Assembly (NCBI RefSeq): GCF_014192225.1
Contig: NZ_JACHXS010000012.1
Span: 124,001 to 188,000 of the forward strand
Reading direction: 5' to 3'
Length of the DNA stretch: 64,000 nucleotides
From: Pseudoduganella umbonata
GTDB taxonomy: Bacteria > Pseudomonadota > Gammaproteobacteria > Burkholderiales > Burkholderiaceae_D
Each line of letters begins with the position of its first letter. The stretch's first letter is position 1. Below are positions 16,521 to 23,861 of the stretch, in pieces. The notes beneath the pieces are model-generated. The model searched no databases and was not told where the DNA came from. It saw nothing but the letters and a program-made list of their open reading frames with translations. A program made the translations under genes and the position numbers.

Positions 16521-17018
16521 TCAATGCCCCAGGTGACGGTGCTCGCCCACGTTGGTCGGCGGCTTGCCGGTAATGGCCGCCTTGGCCATCGCGAACAGCG
16601 TGACCATCTTGCTGTTGGCGGTATCCCAGTATTCGGCCGCCTGCACGTCGACCCGCAGCAGCGCCAGGTGCGGGTCGTCCAGTCCCTGCGGGAACCACGC
16701 CTTGACCGCCGGGTTCCACAGTTCTTCCGCCTTGGCGCGATCGCGCAGCAGTGCGGCACGGCCCGATACCGACACGTACAGGTGATCGTCGACATCGGCG
16801 AACGACACGTTGACCGACGGGTTGTCCAGCAATTCGTGCGTGAACGATTCCTGGTCCGAGACAAAGAACCACAGCTTGCCCGCATCGTCGAGCTGCTGGA
16901 GCGTCAGCGGCCTGCTGCTCAGCGAGCCGCCGGCATCCTGCGTGGTAAACATGCCGAACTTCACATCCTTGATACGGTCGCGCAATTCGTGCAATTCTTC
17001 GGTGGTGAACGTGGTCAT
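16521..17018 (-). CDS. Pyridoxamine 5'-phosphate oxidase-like (general stress protein 26 type)
   Basis: 165-residue split-barrel flavin-binding protein of the PNPOx-like general stress family. Conserved stretches: IKDVKFGMFTTQD near the start, SSRPLTLQQLDDAGKLWFFV, VNVSFADVDDHLYVSVSGRA, and the C-terminal LLRVDVQAAEYWDTANSKMV. Such proteins bind FMN, FAD or F420 and are linked to oxidative or salt stress; they are not true PdxH enzymes. ATG at 17016-17018, preceded by AAAGGAGCAC. It converges on the KGG stress unit. Confidence 0.85.
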   Translation of the reverse strand: MTTFTTEELHELRDRIKDVKFGMFTTQDAGGSLSSRPLTLQQLDDAGKLWFFVSDQESFTHELLDNPSVNVSFADVDDHLYVSVSGRAALLRDRAKAEELWNPAVKAWFPQGLDDPHLALLRVDVQAAEYWDTANSKMVTLFAMAKAAITGKPPTNVGEHRHLGH

Positions 17019-17146
17019 GGTGCTCCTTTCAAGATTGTCCTGAACAAGTCAACAGCATAGACCGCAGCGCAGGCGGCCTCTGTTCGCTGCCGTACATCAG
17101 GGCATCGGGAGATTTGTTTCGTTTGTAACAGCCGGATGACCTTTGG

Positions 17147-17175
17147 TTGACGCTTCAAATGATAATCATTATCAT
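17147..17175 (+). promoter_or_regulatory. Promoter with overlapping Fur box
   Basis: TTGACG (17147-17152), a 17-bp spacer and TATCAT (17170-17175) make a good sigma-70 promoter. Overlapping it, 17155-17173 matches the 19-bp Fur consensus GATAATGATAATCATTATC at 16 of 19 positions, so Fe-Fur would cover the -10. Transcription would start near 17182, which rules out starts upstream and supports the GTG at 17224 as the first codon of the operon. Confidence 0.88.
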
Positions 17176-17223
17176 CTACTGATTACTACAAGCACATTAA
17201 CGCAGAAACGTCAGCGGGGAAAA

Positions 17224-17952
17224 GTGAGCAACAACGTTGAACCGCGGGAAAAAGGCCAGGAACCGGGGCAGAAACCAGCGCAAGAATCAGTGCAAGAATC
17301 AGCGCAGGAGGCAGCGCTGCAGGCCACCGCGAAGAACGCCGGCCGGGCCGTGTGGCTGAAGCAGCTGCACCAGTGGCACTGGATCTCTTCCGCGCTGTGC
17401 CTGCTCGGCATGTTCCTGTTCAGTATTACCGGCATTACGCTGAATCACGCGGCACAGATCGAAGCCAAGCCGACCGTCGTACGCAAGCAGGCCGAGGCAC
17501 CGGCGCCGCTGCTGGCGCAACTGAAGGCGCTCGGCCAAGAGCGTGACGGCGAGAAGGCGCCGCTGCCGGAGGCCGCCGAACGCTGGCTGCTCGATACGTG
17601 GGCGGTCAAGGCTGGGGGGCGCGAGGCCGAATGGTCCGTCGATGAAGTCTACCTGCCGATGCCGAAAGCCGGCGGCGATGCCTGGGTGCGCATCGGCTTC
17701 GACGATGGCGCCGCCGAATTCGAGAATACCGACCGCGGCTGGATCTCGTGGCTGAACGACGTGCACAAGGGCCGCAACACGGGCACGGCGTGGAACTGGT
17801 TCATCGACATCTTTGCCGTGGTGTGCCTGGTCTTTTGCATTACCGGATTCCTGATCCTGAAATTCCACGCGGCCAACCGGCCGTCGACCTGGCCGGTGAT
17901 CGGGCTGGGAATGCTGATTCCGATCGTTATTGCTCTGTTGTTCATCCATTAA
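17224..17952 (+). CDS. PepSY-associated membrane protein
   Basis: 242 residues from GTG 17224, chosen because it follows GGGGA and lies downstream of the Fur-controlled promoter. A Gln/Glu/Pro-rich cytosolic N-terminus contains DNA-level repeats of CAAGAATCAG. Three membrane segments follow: WISSALCLLGMFLFSITGIT, FIDIFAVVCLVFCITGFLIL and VIGLGMLIPIVIALLFIH. A periplasmic domain of about 100 residues lies between the first and second. Histidines flanking the helices (HQWHW, LNHAA, DVHKG) are where related PepSY_TM proteins hold heme. Predicted role: transmembrane electron transfer in the Fur-controlled operon. The reductase gene of the same operon would feed it. Heme binding is inference. Confidence 0.8.
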   Translation: MSNNVEPREKGQEPGQKPAQESVQESAQEAALQATAKNAGRAVWLKQLHQWHWISSALCLLGMFLFSITGITLNHAAQIEAKPTVVRKQAEAPAPLLAQLKALGQERDGEKAPLPEAAERWLLDTWAVKAGGREAEWSVDEVYLPMPKAGGDAWVRIGFDDGAAEFENTDRGWISWLNDVHKGRNTGTAWNWFIDIFAVVCLVFCITGFLILKFHAANRPSTWPVIGLGMLIPIVIALLFIH

Positions 17953-17967
17953 TAAAAAAGGCATACC

Positions 17968-18483
17968 ATGAAATTACGCTACTCCATCGCGCTGGCCATT
18001 CCGCTGGCCGGCGCGCAGGCGATGGCGGCCGACCTGGCCCTGAAAATCGACATTCCACAGTTGAACGTGGCCGAGTACCACAAGCCTTACATCGCCGCGT
18101 GGCTGGAAAACGCCGACCAGAAGGTGGTGACGAACCTGGCGGTGCTGTATGACGTGAAGAAAAAGGACAAGGCCGGCGAGAAGTGGCTGAAGGACATGCG
18201 CCAGTGGTGGCGCAAGACGGGCCGCGACCTGGCGATGCCGGTCGACGGGGTGTCGGGCGCGACCCGTGCGCCGGGCGAGCACACGCTGACGTTCCCGGCC
18301 GCGAAAGATGCGCTGGGCAAGCTGCCGGCCGGTAACTACACGGTCGTGGTCGAAGCGTCGCGCGAAGCGGGCGGCCGCGAGCTGGTGAAGGTACCGGTGG
18401 CATGGCCGCCGAAGGGCGCCAAGGAGTTCGCGGCACAAGGCAAGGAAGAGCTGGGCAATGTCGTCGTTCAGGTCAAGCCATAA
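17968..18483 (+). CDS. DUF2271 periplasmic protein with flavinylation-like motif
   Basis: 171 residues with a Sec signal peptide (cleavage probably after AQAMA, residue 20). The body matches DUF2271: LALKIDIPQLNVAEYHKPYI, VTNLAVLYDVKK, GEKWLKDMRQWWRKTGRD. Residues 93-99 read D-G-V-S-G-A-T, the D-x-x-S/T-G-A-T/S pattern in which ApbE enzymes attach FMN to threonine in NqrC and RnfG; Thr99 would be the acceptor. An ApbE gene lies two genes downstream. It follows the PepSY gene by 15 bp. Predicted to be a periplasmic covalent flavoprotein electron carrier; the family is seen, the modification is inferred. Confidence 0.82.
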   Translation: MKLRYSIALAIPLAGAQAMAADLALKIDIPQLNVAEYHKPYIAAWLENADQKVVTNLAVLYDVKKKDKAGEKWLKDMRQWWRKTGRDLAMPVDGVSGATRAPGEHTLTFPAAKDALGKLPAGNYTVVVEASREAGGRELVKVPVAWPPKGAKEFAAQGKEELGNVVVQVKP

Positions 18484-18490
18484 GGAGAAC

Positions 18491-19318
18491 ATGATGCGTA
18501 TTCAAAAAACCGTAATCGCGCTGGCACTGGCCGGCGTCGCGTTCAGCGCCCAGGCGCACAAGCCGTGGGTGCTGCCGTCGTCGACGTTCGTCGAGAACGA
18601 CCGGGAAGCGTGGGTGACGGTCGATGCCGCCATCTCGGAGGGCTTGTTCGACATCGACCACGTGCCGCTGAAACTGGATGGCCTGACGATCATCGGACCG
18701 GACGGCGCCACGCTGGAGCCGCAGAACGTGGCCAGCGGCAAGCTGCGCAACTCGTTCGACGTGAAGATGGCGAAGAACGGCACCTACAAGATCGCACTGG
18801 TAAGCCAGAACGTGTTCGCCAGCTACAAGGTCAACGGTGAAATGAAGCGCTGGCGCGGCCTGGAAGCGAACCTGTCCAAGGAAGTGCCGGCCGATGCGCA
18901 GGAGCTGAAAGTGACGCGCACCAGCAGCCGCATCGAGACGTTCGTGACGGCCAACGAGCCCAGCGACGCCGTGCTGAAGCCGACCGGCAGCGGCCTGGAA
19001 CTGGTGCCGGTGACGAACCCGACCGAACTGCGCGCCGGCGAGAAGGCCACGTGGCGCTTCCTGCTCGACGGCAAGCCCGCCGCGAACCTGCCGTTCAGCC
19101 TGATTCCGGGCGGCGTGCGCTACCGCGGCACGCTGAACGAAGTGCGCTTCAGCACCGATGCCAAGGGCGAGATCACGTTTACGATCCCGGCCGCGGGCAT
19201 GTACGTGGCGACGGCAAGCTGGCCGGCACCGCAGGCACAAGGCGCGCAGGGCGGGCAACAGCAGCCGCCGGCCCGCCGCGTGACGTATTCGGGCACGGTG
19301 GAAGTGCTGCCCGAGTAA
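18491..19318 (+). CDS. DUF4198 periplasmic protein
   Basis: 275 residues; ATG codons at 18491 and 18494 both follow TAAGGAG, and 18494 has the better spacing. A Sec signal peptide ends near AFSAQA. The mature N-terminus HKPWVLPSSTFV is the DUF4198 hallmark, with an N-terminal His positioned as in metal-binding NikM-like proteins. The domain has beta-sandwich pattern with a late GGVRYRGTLNEVRFSTDAKGE block. DUF4198 proteins accompany metal-uptake systems. It is 7 bp after the DUF2271 gene and its stop shares one base with the apbE start. A role in handling or sensing metal or siderophore is inferred from context. Confidence 0.82.
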   Translation: MMRIQKTVIALALAGVAFSAQAHKPWVLPSSTFVENDREAWVTVDAAISEGLFDIDHVPLKLDGLTIIGPDGATLEPQNVASGKLRNSFDVKMAKNGTYKIALVSQNVFASYKVNGEMKRWRGLEANLSKEVPADAQELKVTRTSSRIETFVTANEPSDAVLKPTGSGLELVPVTNPTELRAGEKATWRFLLDGKPAANLPFSLIPGGVRYRGTLNEVRFSTDAKGEITFTIPAAGMYVATASWPAPQAQGAQGGQQQPPARRVTYSGTVEVLPE

Positions 19319-20331
19319 TGGGCCCGGGATTGCGTCGAACGTTGCTGCCGCACGCGATCTCGCCCGAGCCACCGCCCGCCGGCGCCGAGGTCCGCGAGTA
19401 CCGCGGCCTCAGCATGGGTACCAGCTGGTCGGCGCGCGTGGCCCAGCCGGCCGGCGCGCCGGACCTGGAAAGCGGCCTGCAGGAACGGCTGGACGAGGTG
19501 GTGGCGCAGATGAGCCACTGGGACCCCGGCTCCGACCTGGGACGCTTCAACCGCGCGCCGGCCGGCACCTGGCAGGTGCTGCCACCGCCGTTCTTCCAGG
19601 TCCTGGCGTATGCGCTGGACGTCTGCCGCGACAGCGGCGGCGCCTGCGACCCATGCGCCGGGGCGCTGGTCAACCTGTGGGGCTTCGGCCCCGTCAACCG
19701 TTACGATGAGCCCGGCTTTACGGCCCCGGCGCCGGAACAGGCACGGGCCGTGCTGCCGGCCGCCCGCGTGCGGCTCGATCCCGTCAGCCGCAGCGCGCTG
19801 CAGCCGGGTGGCGTGCAGCTCGACCTGTCGGCCGTCGCCAAGGGGTACGGTGTGGATTGCCTGGCCCGCTGGCTGGACGGGCAGGGCATCTGCAACTACC
19901 TGGTCGAAGTGGGCGGCGAACTGCGCGGCGCCGGCCTGAAGCCGGACGGCCAGCCCTGGTGGGTGGCGCTGGAAAACGTGGACGATGCCAGCCCGGGCGA
20001 CAACGGCATCGTCGCCGCGCTGCACGGGCTGGCGGTGGCCACGTCCGGCGATTACCGCCGTTTCTTTTTACACGATGGCCGGCGGCATGCGCACACGATC
20101 GACCCGCGCACCGGCACGCCGATCGACAACGGCATCGCTTCCGTGACGGTGGTCGACGCCAGTTGCATGGCCTGCGACGCGTGGTCGACCGCGCTGACCG
20201 TGCTGGGGCCGGTGGATGGCCTGGCGCTGGCGGAACGCCGCGGCATTGCGGCCCGTTTCGTGGTGCGCACTGCCGCCGGCCCGGTTGAACACCTGAGCTC
20301 GCACATGCGGGCGATGCTCGATCTCGCATGA
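19318..20331 (+). CDS. apbE: FAD:protein FMN transferase (ApbE)
   Basis: 337 residues from ATG 19318, whose A is also the last base of the preceding TAA. ApbE transfers FMN from FAD to a Thr of target flavoproteins using Mg. Family motifs: SMGTSWSARV, MSHWDPGSDLGRFN, LDLSAVAKGYGVD, YLVEVGGELRG, SGDYRRFF, and HTIDPRTGTPIDNG followed by CDAWSTAL. The likely client is the DUF2271 protein two genes upstream. Odd: the N-terminus (MGPGLRRTLLPHAISPEP) shows no convincing Sec signal or lipobox, unlike exported ApbE enzymes, so it may act in the cytosol before export. After the stop the terminal GCATGA is echoed in a loose repeat. Confidence 0.9.
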   Translation: MGPGLRRTLLPHAISPEPPPAGAEVREYRGLSMGTSWSARVAQPAGAPDLESGLQERLDEVVAQMSHWDPGSDLGRFNRAPAGTWQVLPPPFFQVLAYALDVCRDSGGACDPCAGALVNLWGFGPVNRYDEPGFTAPAPEQARAVLPAARVRLDPVSRSALQPGGVQLDLSAVAKGYGVDCLARWLDGQGICNYLVEVGGELRGAGLKPDGQPWWVALENVDDASPGDNGIVAALHGLAVATSGDYRRFFLHDGRRHAHTIDPRTGTPIDNGIASVTVVDASCMACDAWSTALTVLGPVDGLALAERRGIAARFVVRTAAGPVEHLSSHMRAMLDLA

Positions 20332-20426
20332 ACATGGAGTATGAAGATCCGGTATGCCTACCCGGGCATGACGACATGAGCATGACGATACGAGCATGAC
20401 GAAATGAGCACGATGCGGTGAGCATG
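20329..20426 (+). repeat. Degenerate 14-bp repeats after apbE
   Basis: From the apbE stop (GCATGA) to the next start, GAGCATGACGATAC, GAGCATGACGAAAT, GAGCACGATGCGGT and GAGCATGATACTG follow head to tail, preceded by looser copies. Each repeats the GCATGA/GCATGACGA core. The array fills the gap before the flavoreductase gene, and its last copy supplies that gene's ATG. Confidence 0.7.
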
Positions 20427-21779
20427 ATACTGACGAACGACACGACCCGGCTGGCGCTGACCGCCGCCTGCTTCGCCGCCTATGGCGTCACCTGTTTCCT
20501 GCCATGGCTGCGCATGCGTCGCAAGCGCGCCGCCGCCGGCGGCAGGGCCGGCGATGCTTCCGGCTGGATCGTTGCCTATGCGAGCCAGACGGGCCTTGGC
20601 GAGGAACTCGCGCAGCAGACCGCGGCCATGCTGCGGCTGGCCGGCATCGATGTGCGCGTAATGGAACTTGGCGATGTTTCCGCCGCGGCGCTGCAAGGCG
20701 CGGAGCGCGCGCTGTTCATTGCCAGTACTTACGGTGAAGGCGATGCCCCCGATGGCGGCGCCGCGTTTGCCGGCAAGCTGATGACGCGTTCGCTGCCGCT
20801 GCCGCACCTGCACTACGGCGTGCTGGCGCTGGGCGACAGCAGCTATGCGCATTTTTGCGGCTTCGGCCGGGCACTCGACGGCTGGCTGGCGGCGCAGGGC
20901 GCCCAGCCGCTGTTCCCGTGCGTGGAGGTGGACCGGGGCGCGTCCGCGGACCTGGCGCCCTGGCGCCGGCACCTGTCCCACCTGGCCGGCACGAGCGATG
21001 CGCCGGATTGGGCGGCACCGGCGTTCACGCCCTGGCGGCTGGTGCGGCGGCGGTTGATGAACCCCGGCAGTGCCGGAGCGCCGATACACCACCTCGAACT
21101 GGCACCCGCGGCGGGCGCGCTGCCGGCCTGGCAGTCGGGCGACCTGGTGCAGGTGGTGCCGCCGGCACAGCCGGACCGGCCACGCGAGTATTCGATTGCC
21201 TCGGTGCCGGAGGACGGCCGCGTCCACCTGCTGGTGCGCCTGCACCGGCACGACGACGGCAGCACCGGGATCGCCTCCGGCTGGCTTTGCCAGGAGGCGG
21301 ACGAGGGCGCGCTGATCCCACTGCGCTTGCGGCCGCACCGCCGCTTCCGGCTGGAAGACAATGCCGCCCGGCCGCTGATCCTGATCGGCAACGGCAGCGG
21401 CATCGCCGGCCTGCGCGGCCACCTGCGCGCACGCGTGGCAGCGGGGCAGGGCCGCAACTGGCTGCTGTTCGGCGAACGCCAGCGTGCCCACGACCTGCAT
21501 TACGGCGACGAACTGGCGGCCTGGCAGGAGCAGGGCATGCTGGCGCGGCTCGACCTCGCATTCTCGCGCGACGAGGCGGGGCGCATCTATGTGCAGGACC
21601 TGCTGTTGCCCGCCGCCGATGCGCTGCGCGCATGGATCGCCGACGGCGCCGCCATCTACGTCTGCGGCAGCCTGGAAGGCATGGCCGGCGGCGTCGACCG
21701 TGCACTGCGCGGCATCCTCGGCGACGATGCCGTCGATGCGCTGGCCGCGGCGGGGCGCTATCGGCGCGACGTGTACTGA
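20424..21779 (+). CDS. Membrane-anchored CysJ-like NADPH flavoreductase
   Basis: 451 residues from ATG 20424 (GTG 20418 possible). One N-terminal membrane helix (LALTAACFAAYGVTCFLPWL) followed by RMRRKR places the rest in the cytosol. A flavodoxin domain (about 45-190; ASQTGLGEELA, STYGEGDAPDGG, LALGDSSYAHFCG) is joined to a ferredoxin-NADP reductase module (FAD motif REYSIASVPEDG, IGNGSGIAGLRGHL, FGERQRAHDLHYGDEL, CGSLEGMA near the end). This is the layout of sulfite reductase alpha and cytochrome P450 reductase, but no sulfite reductase gene is near. As last gene of the Fur-box operon it probably feeds NADPH electrons to the PepSY protein. Its 3' end is duplicated as a 54-bp unit. Confidence 0.86.
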   Translation: MILTNDTTRLALTAACFAAYGVTCFLPWLRMRRKRAAAGGRAGDASGWIVAYASQTGLGEELAQQTAAMLRLAGIDVRVMELGDVSAAALQGAERALFIASTYGEGDAPDGGAAFAGKLMTRSLPLPHLHYGVLALGDSSYAHFCGFGRALDGWLAAQGAQPLFPCVEVDRGASADLAPWRRHLSHLAGTSDAPDWAAPAFTPWRLVRRRLMNPGSAGAPIHHLELAPAAGALPAWQSGDLVQVVPPAQPDRPREYSIASVPEDGRVHLLVRLHRHDDGSTGIASGWLCQEADEGALIPLRLRPHRRFRLEDNAARPLILIGNGSGIAGLRGHLRARVAAGQGRNWLLFGERQRAHDLHYGDELAAWQEQGMLARLDLAFSRDEAGRIYVQDLLLPAADALRAWIADGAAIYVCGSLEGMAGGVDRALRGILGDDAVDALAAAGRYRRDVY

Positions 21780-21874
21780 CCGGCAAAGTTTCCCCATACC
21801 GGGGTCAGACCCCAATTCCACGACGTGTACTGACCGGCAACGTTTCCCCATACCGGGGTCAGACCCCAATTCCA
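21767..21874 (+). repeat. 54-bp tandem duplication including a stop codon
   Basis: Two units, 21767-21820 and 21821-21874, differ at one base (A/C in GGCAAAGTT/GGCAACGTT). Each begins with CGACGTGTACTGA, the last codons and stop of the flavoreductase gene, and contains the palindromic core GGGGTCAGACCCC. The second copy is the duplicate lying outside the gene. Confidence 0.92.
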
Positions 21875-21880
21875 GGAAAT

Positions 21881-21905
21881 AAAAAAACCCCGCGCAAGGC
21901 GGGGC
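21881..21905 (-). terminator. Rho-independent terminator of the hemP-DUF2325 unit
   Basis: Read on the minus strand: CCCCGC, loop CTTGC, GCGGGG, then seven T residues, about 35 bp beyond the stop of the DUF2325 gene. Convergent with the flavoreductase gene. Confidence 0.85.
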
Positions 21906-21939
21906 TGGGGAAAATCCGCACGGTGCGGATGAGAGGTAC

Positions 21940-23121
21940 TCAGGGTGCCAGTTCTTCGAGACCGCGTTGCAGGCTGGAGATGCTGGGGTTGTCGATGAAC
22001 ACGCAGCGCTTGCCGGTGCGCTTGCAGAAGTCCTTCACGCGCCAGTAGGCGCTGTGGCTGATGCAGCCGGTCTGGCAAATCACCAGGTCGGCAGCGGCGA
22101 GGCTCGCTTCGAGCTTGCCGGCATTGTCTTCGAGGCCGCCATCGTGGTGGGCGAACTGGGCGCCGGCGCGTTCGATCAGCGTCCGGTAGGACGCCACGTT
22201 GCCGCTGCGTCCGCCGACGCACAGGATGCTGCGTTCGGACAGCCGGACCGGCATGCGGATGACATGCTCCACGGGTGCCGGCGGAGCGGGTTCCTCGGCA
22301 CGTAGCGGCGGCTGCATCGGCGACTGCACCTGTGCCTGCGCGAGTTCGCGGCGCAGCTCTGCGACCTGTTCGCGCAGTTGCCGCTCGCGCTCGTCGCTTT
22401 GTTCCAGCCGCTGCGCCAGCCGCTCGCGCGAAGGCAGATCCGGGATCGCTTCACGCAACTGTTCCAGTTCCTGGCGCAACCCGTCGATCATGCTGTCACG
22501 GCTGACCAGCTGGGCGCGCAGTTGCATCAGCGCGCTTGCATCGCGTTCCTGTTCGGCGGTGCGCTCGAGCTGCATGGCGGCGCTGCGTTGCTGCAGCCGG
22601 GCCAGTTCGCGCGCCAGCTGGCCGTTTTCTTCCACGACGGCGTTGAAACGGTGGATGTCGGCGCGGGCGCAGGCGCCGGCCTGGTGCTGGATCATGTGCA
22701 GGTCGCGGCACATGCGTTCTTCCAGCTCCGGTGCGCAGCGGGGATGTGTCAGGCCGGCCCAGAACGCGCCGGCAACGTCGCCACCGGCCACGGCGGCCTG
22801 CCACAGTTCGCCTACCGCCTCCGTCGTGCGGGCAGCGCGGAAGCGCTGGATCACTGGCGCGTAGCGGCGTTCCAGTTCCTTTTGCAATACCTCGGACAGG
22901 CGGTTGCGCGTGCCGCATTCGCTGACCGCACCCACGTGGATCTCGTAGTCGTCGGCCAGTACCGTGCCGCCAGTGACCTTGCCGACCAGTTTGCGCAAGG
23001 TGCCGATCGGCATCGCGACGCCGACCAGCGGGCAATGGCAGGTGTGGCCCAGTTCCCAGATGCGGCGGCGGCGCGACGTTTGCGCTTCCTGCTGCGGCGT
23101 GGTGGCATGCTTGTCGCACAT
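21940..23121 (-). CDS. DUF2325 domain protein with coiled coil
   Basis: 393 residues. The N-terminal half carries cysteines and histidines (MCDKHATT, LGHTCHCPLVG, CAPELEERMCRDLHM). A heptad-like, Glu/Gln/Arg-rich coiled coil follows (roughly 165-270). The C-terminal DUF2325 domain (about 298-393) reads ILCVGGRSGNVASYRTLIE, HHDGGLED, VICQTGCISHSAYWRVKDFC and CVFIDNPSISSL. DUF2325 proteins are unassigned but recur next to heme or iron genes in Burkholderiales. The start lies 2 bp from the stop of the 108-residue gene, which lies downstream of hemP; all three probably share the Fur-type promoter. Cys pairs suggest metal or heme binding (inference). Confidence 0.8.
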   Translation of the reverse strand: MCDKHATTPQQEAQTSRRRRIWELGHTCHCPLVGVAMPIGTLRKLVGKVTGGTVLADDYEIHVGAVSECGTRNRLSEVLQKELERRYAPVIQRFRAARTTEAVGELWQAAVAGGDVAGAFWAGLTHPRCAPELEERMCRDLHMIQHQAGACARADIHRFNAVVEENGQLARELARLQQRSAAMQLERTAEQERDASALMQLRAQLVSRDSMIDGLRQELEQLREAIPDLPSRERLAQRLEQSDERERQLREQVAELRRELAQAQVQSPMQPPLRAEEPAPPAPVEHVIRMPVRLSERSILCVGGRSGNVASYRTLIERAGAQFAHHDGGLEDNAGKLEASLAAADLVICQTGCISHSAYWRVKDFCKRTGKRCVFIDNPSISSLQRGLEELAP

Positions 23122-23123
23122 CG

Positions 23124-23450
23124 TCAGACCACCTGCGGCGCGTTGCGGCCCCTGGTCATCAGCCGCGCAAGGAAGCCGTCATCCTTTTTTGGCGGCGGCA
23201 GCGAGCGCTCGACGACGACGGCCCATTGTTCGGACAATTGCTGGCAGGTCGCAGCGAGCACGGGGGACAGGCCCGGCAGCCCGGCCAGCGCCTTCAGGTG
23301 GCGTTCGATGACGGAAGCGAGTTTCACGCAGCCCTTGCCATCAGCCGTGTAATGCGACATCAGGTGCAGCACGGCGGACAGCATCAGTTCCGGCTGCTGT
23401 CCGCCGTTGACGGGTGCCAGGTAGATCGGGTCGGTATGGTCGATAGCCAT
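23124..23450 (-). CDS. Hypothetical protein of the hemP unit
   Basis: 108 residues, no recognised domain. Mostly helical by eye: ELMLSAVLHLMSHYTAD, GCVKLASVIERHLKALAGL, LSPVLAATCQQLSEQWAVVVERSL, then a Lys/Pro-rich linker and FLARLMTRGR. It lies between hemP and the DUF2325 gene on the same strand, 2 bp from the latter, and has a GGAGAG-type ribosome site. The operon position suggests a heme or iron-related role; nothing in the sequence itself shows it. Confidence 0.7.
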   Translation of the reverse strand: MAIDHTDPIYLAPVNGGQQPELMLSAVLHLMSHYTADGKGCVKLASVIERHLKALAGLPGLSPVLAATCQQLSEQWAVVVERSLPPPKKDDGFLARLMTRGRNAPQVV

Positions 23451-23501
23451 CGTACTCTCCTCGGAAGCGATCAGCTGGCGGCGGCTGGCTGGAAGACTGG
23501 T

Positions 23502-23684
23502 TCAGGCAGTCAGGATCAGTTTGTTCAGCTGGGTGATGCGCAGGCGGTAAATGCGGCCCGCGTGTTCGATCTCGACTTCGCGCTGGTCTTGCATCAAGCC
23601 CGCGGTGGTCAGGCGGCGCACGGGAACGGGCTGCCGGGCAGCAGGCGCCGGCTTCGTTTGGTTGGCTTGGGTCTGCATGGTCAT
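23502..23684 (-). CDS. hemP: Hemin uptake protein HemP
   Basis: 60 residues. The C-terminal half has the HemP signature (VEIEHAGRIYRLRITQLNKLILT), and the N-terminal half is a variable Gln/Pro/Ala tail. HemP is a small cytosolic protein required for or regulating heme uptake in proteobacteria; in Burkholderia relatives it activates the heme receptor gene. Starts at 23684 or 23678 are both possible. A Fur-like box lies just upstream. No heme receptor gene is present here; the neighbours downstream are an unknown gene and a DUF2325 gene. Confidence 0.88.
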   Translation of the reverse strand: MTMQTQANQTKPAPAARQPVPVRRLTTAGLMQDQREVEIEHAGRIYRLRITQLNKLILTA

Positions 23685-23692
23685 TTGGCCTT

Positions 23693-23722
23693 AAATAAGA
23701 ATGATTCGCATTTGCATTATTG
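23693..23722 (-). promoter_or_regulatory. Candidate Fur box upstream of hemP
   Basis: The AT-rich stretch around AAGAATGATTCGCATTTGC (23696-23714) resembles Fur sites of hemP genes (GAATGATT and CATTT half-sites) and stands out from the GC-rich surroundings. It is 10-40 bp upstream of the hemP start, where Fe-Fur would block transcription. Confidence 0.6.
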
Positions 23723-23803
23723 GGCACCCCTGCAGGAAATGCAAGCGTTTTTTGGCGGATGCGTGCAAGAAAATCAAGCTCTCGCCGCCGCGCGCCCGGC
23801 GCA

Positions 23804-23829
23804 TAAAAAAAGGCCCGCCGAAGCGGGCC
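23804..23829 (-). terminator. Rho-independent terminator of the fnr-like gene
   Basis: Minus strand: GGCCCGC, loop TTCG, GCGGGCC, then at least seven T residues, about 35 bp after the stop of the Crp/Fnr gene. Confidence 0.88.
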
Positions 23830-23861
23830 CAAGCTGGGTGAGGTAAGGATCGGCCGTCAGG

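Noticed and set aside
17143..17223. Earlier start of the PepSY gene at 17143
   Set aside because: It would begin upstream of the predicted transcription start and encode the Fur box; the GTG at 17224 has a ribosome site.
17968..21779. Sulfite reduction (cysteine synthesis) operon because of the CysJ-like gene
   Set aside because: No cysI, cysH or cysG lies nearby, the protein has a membrane anchor, and the neighbours and Fur box point to iron and flavin chemistry.
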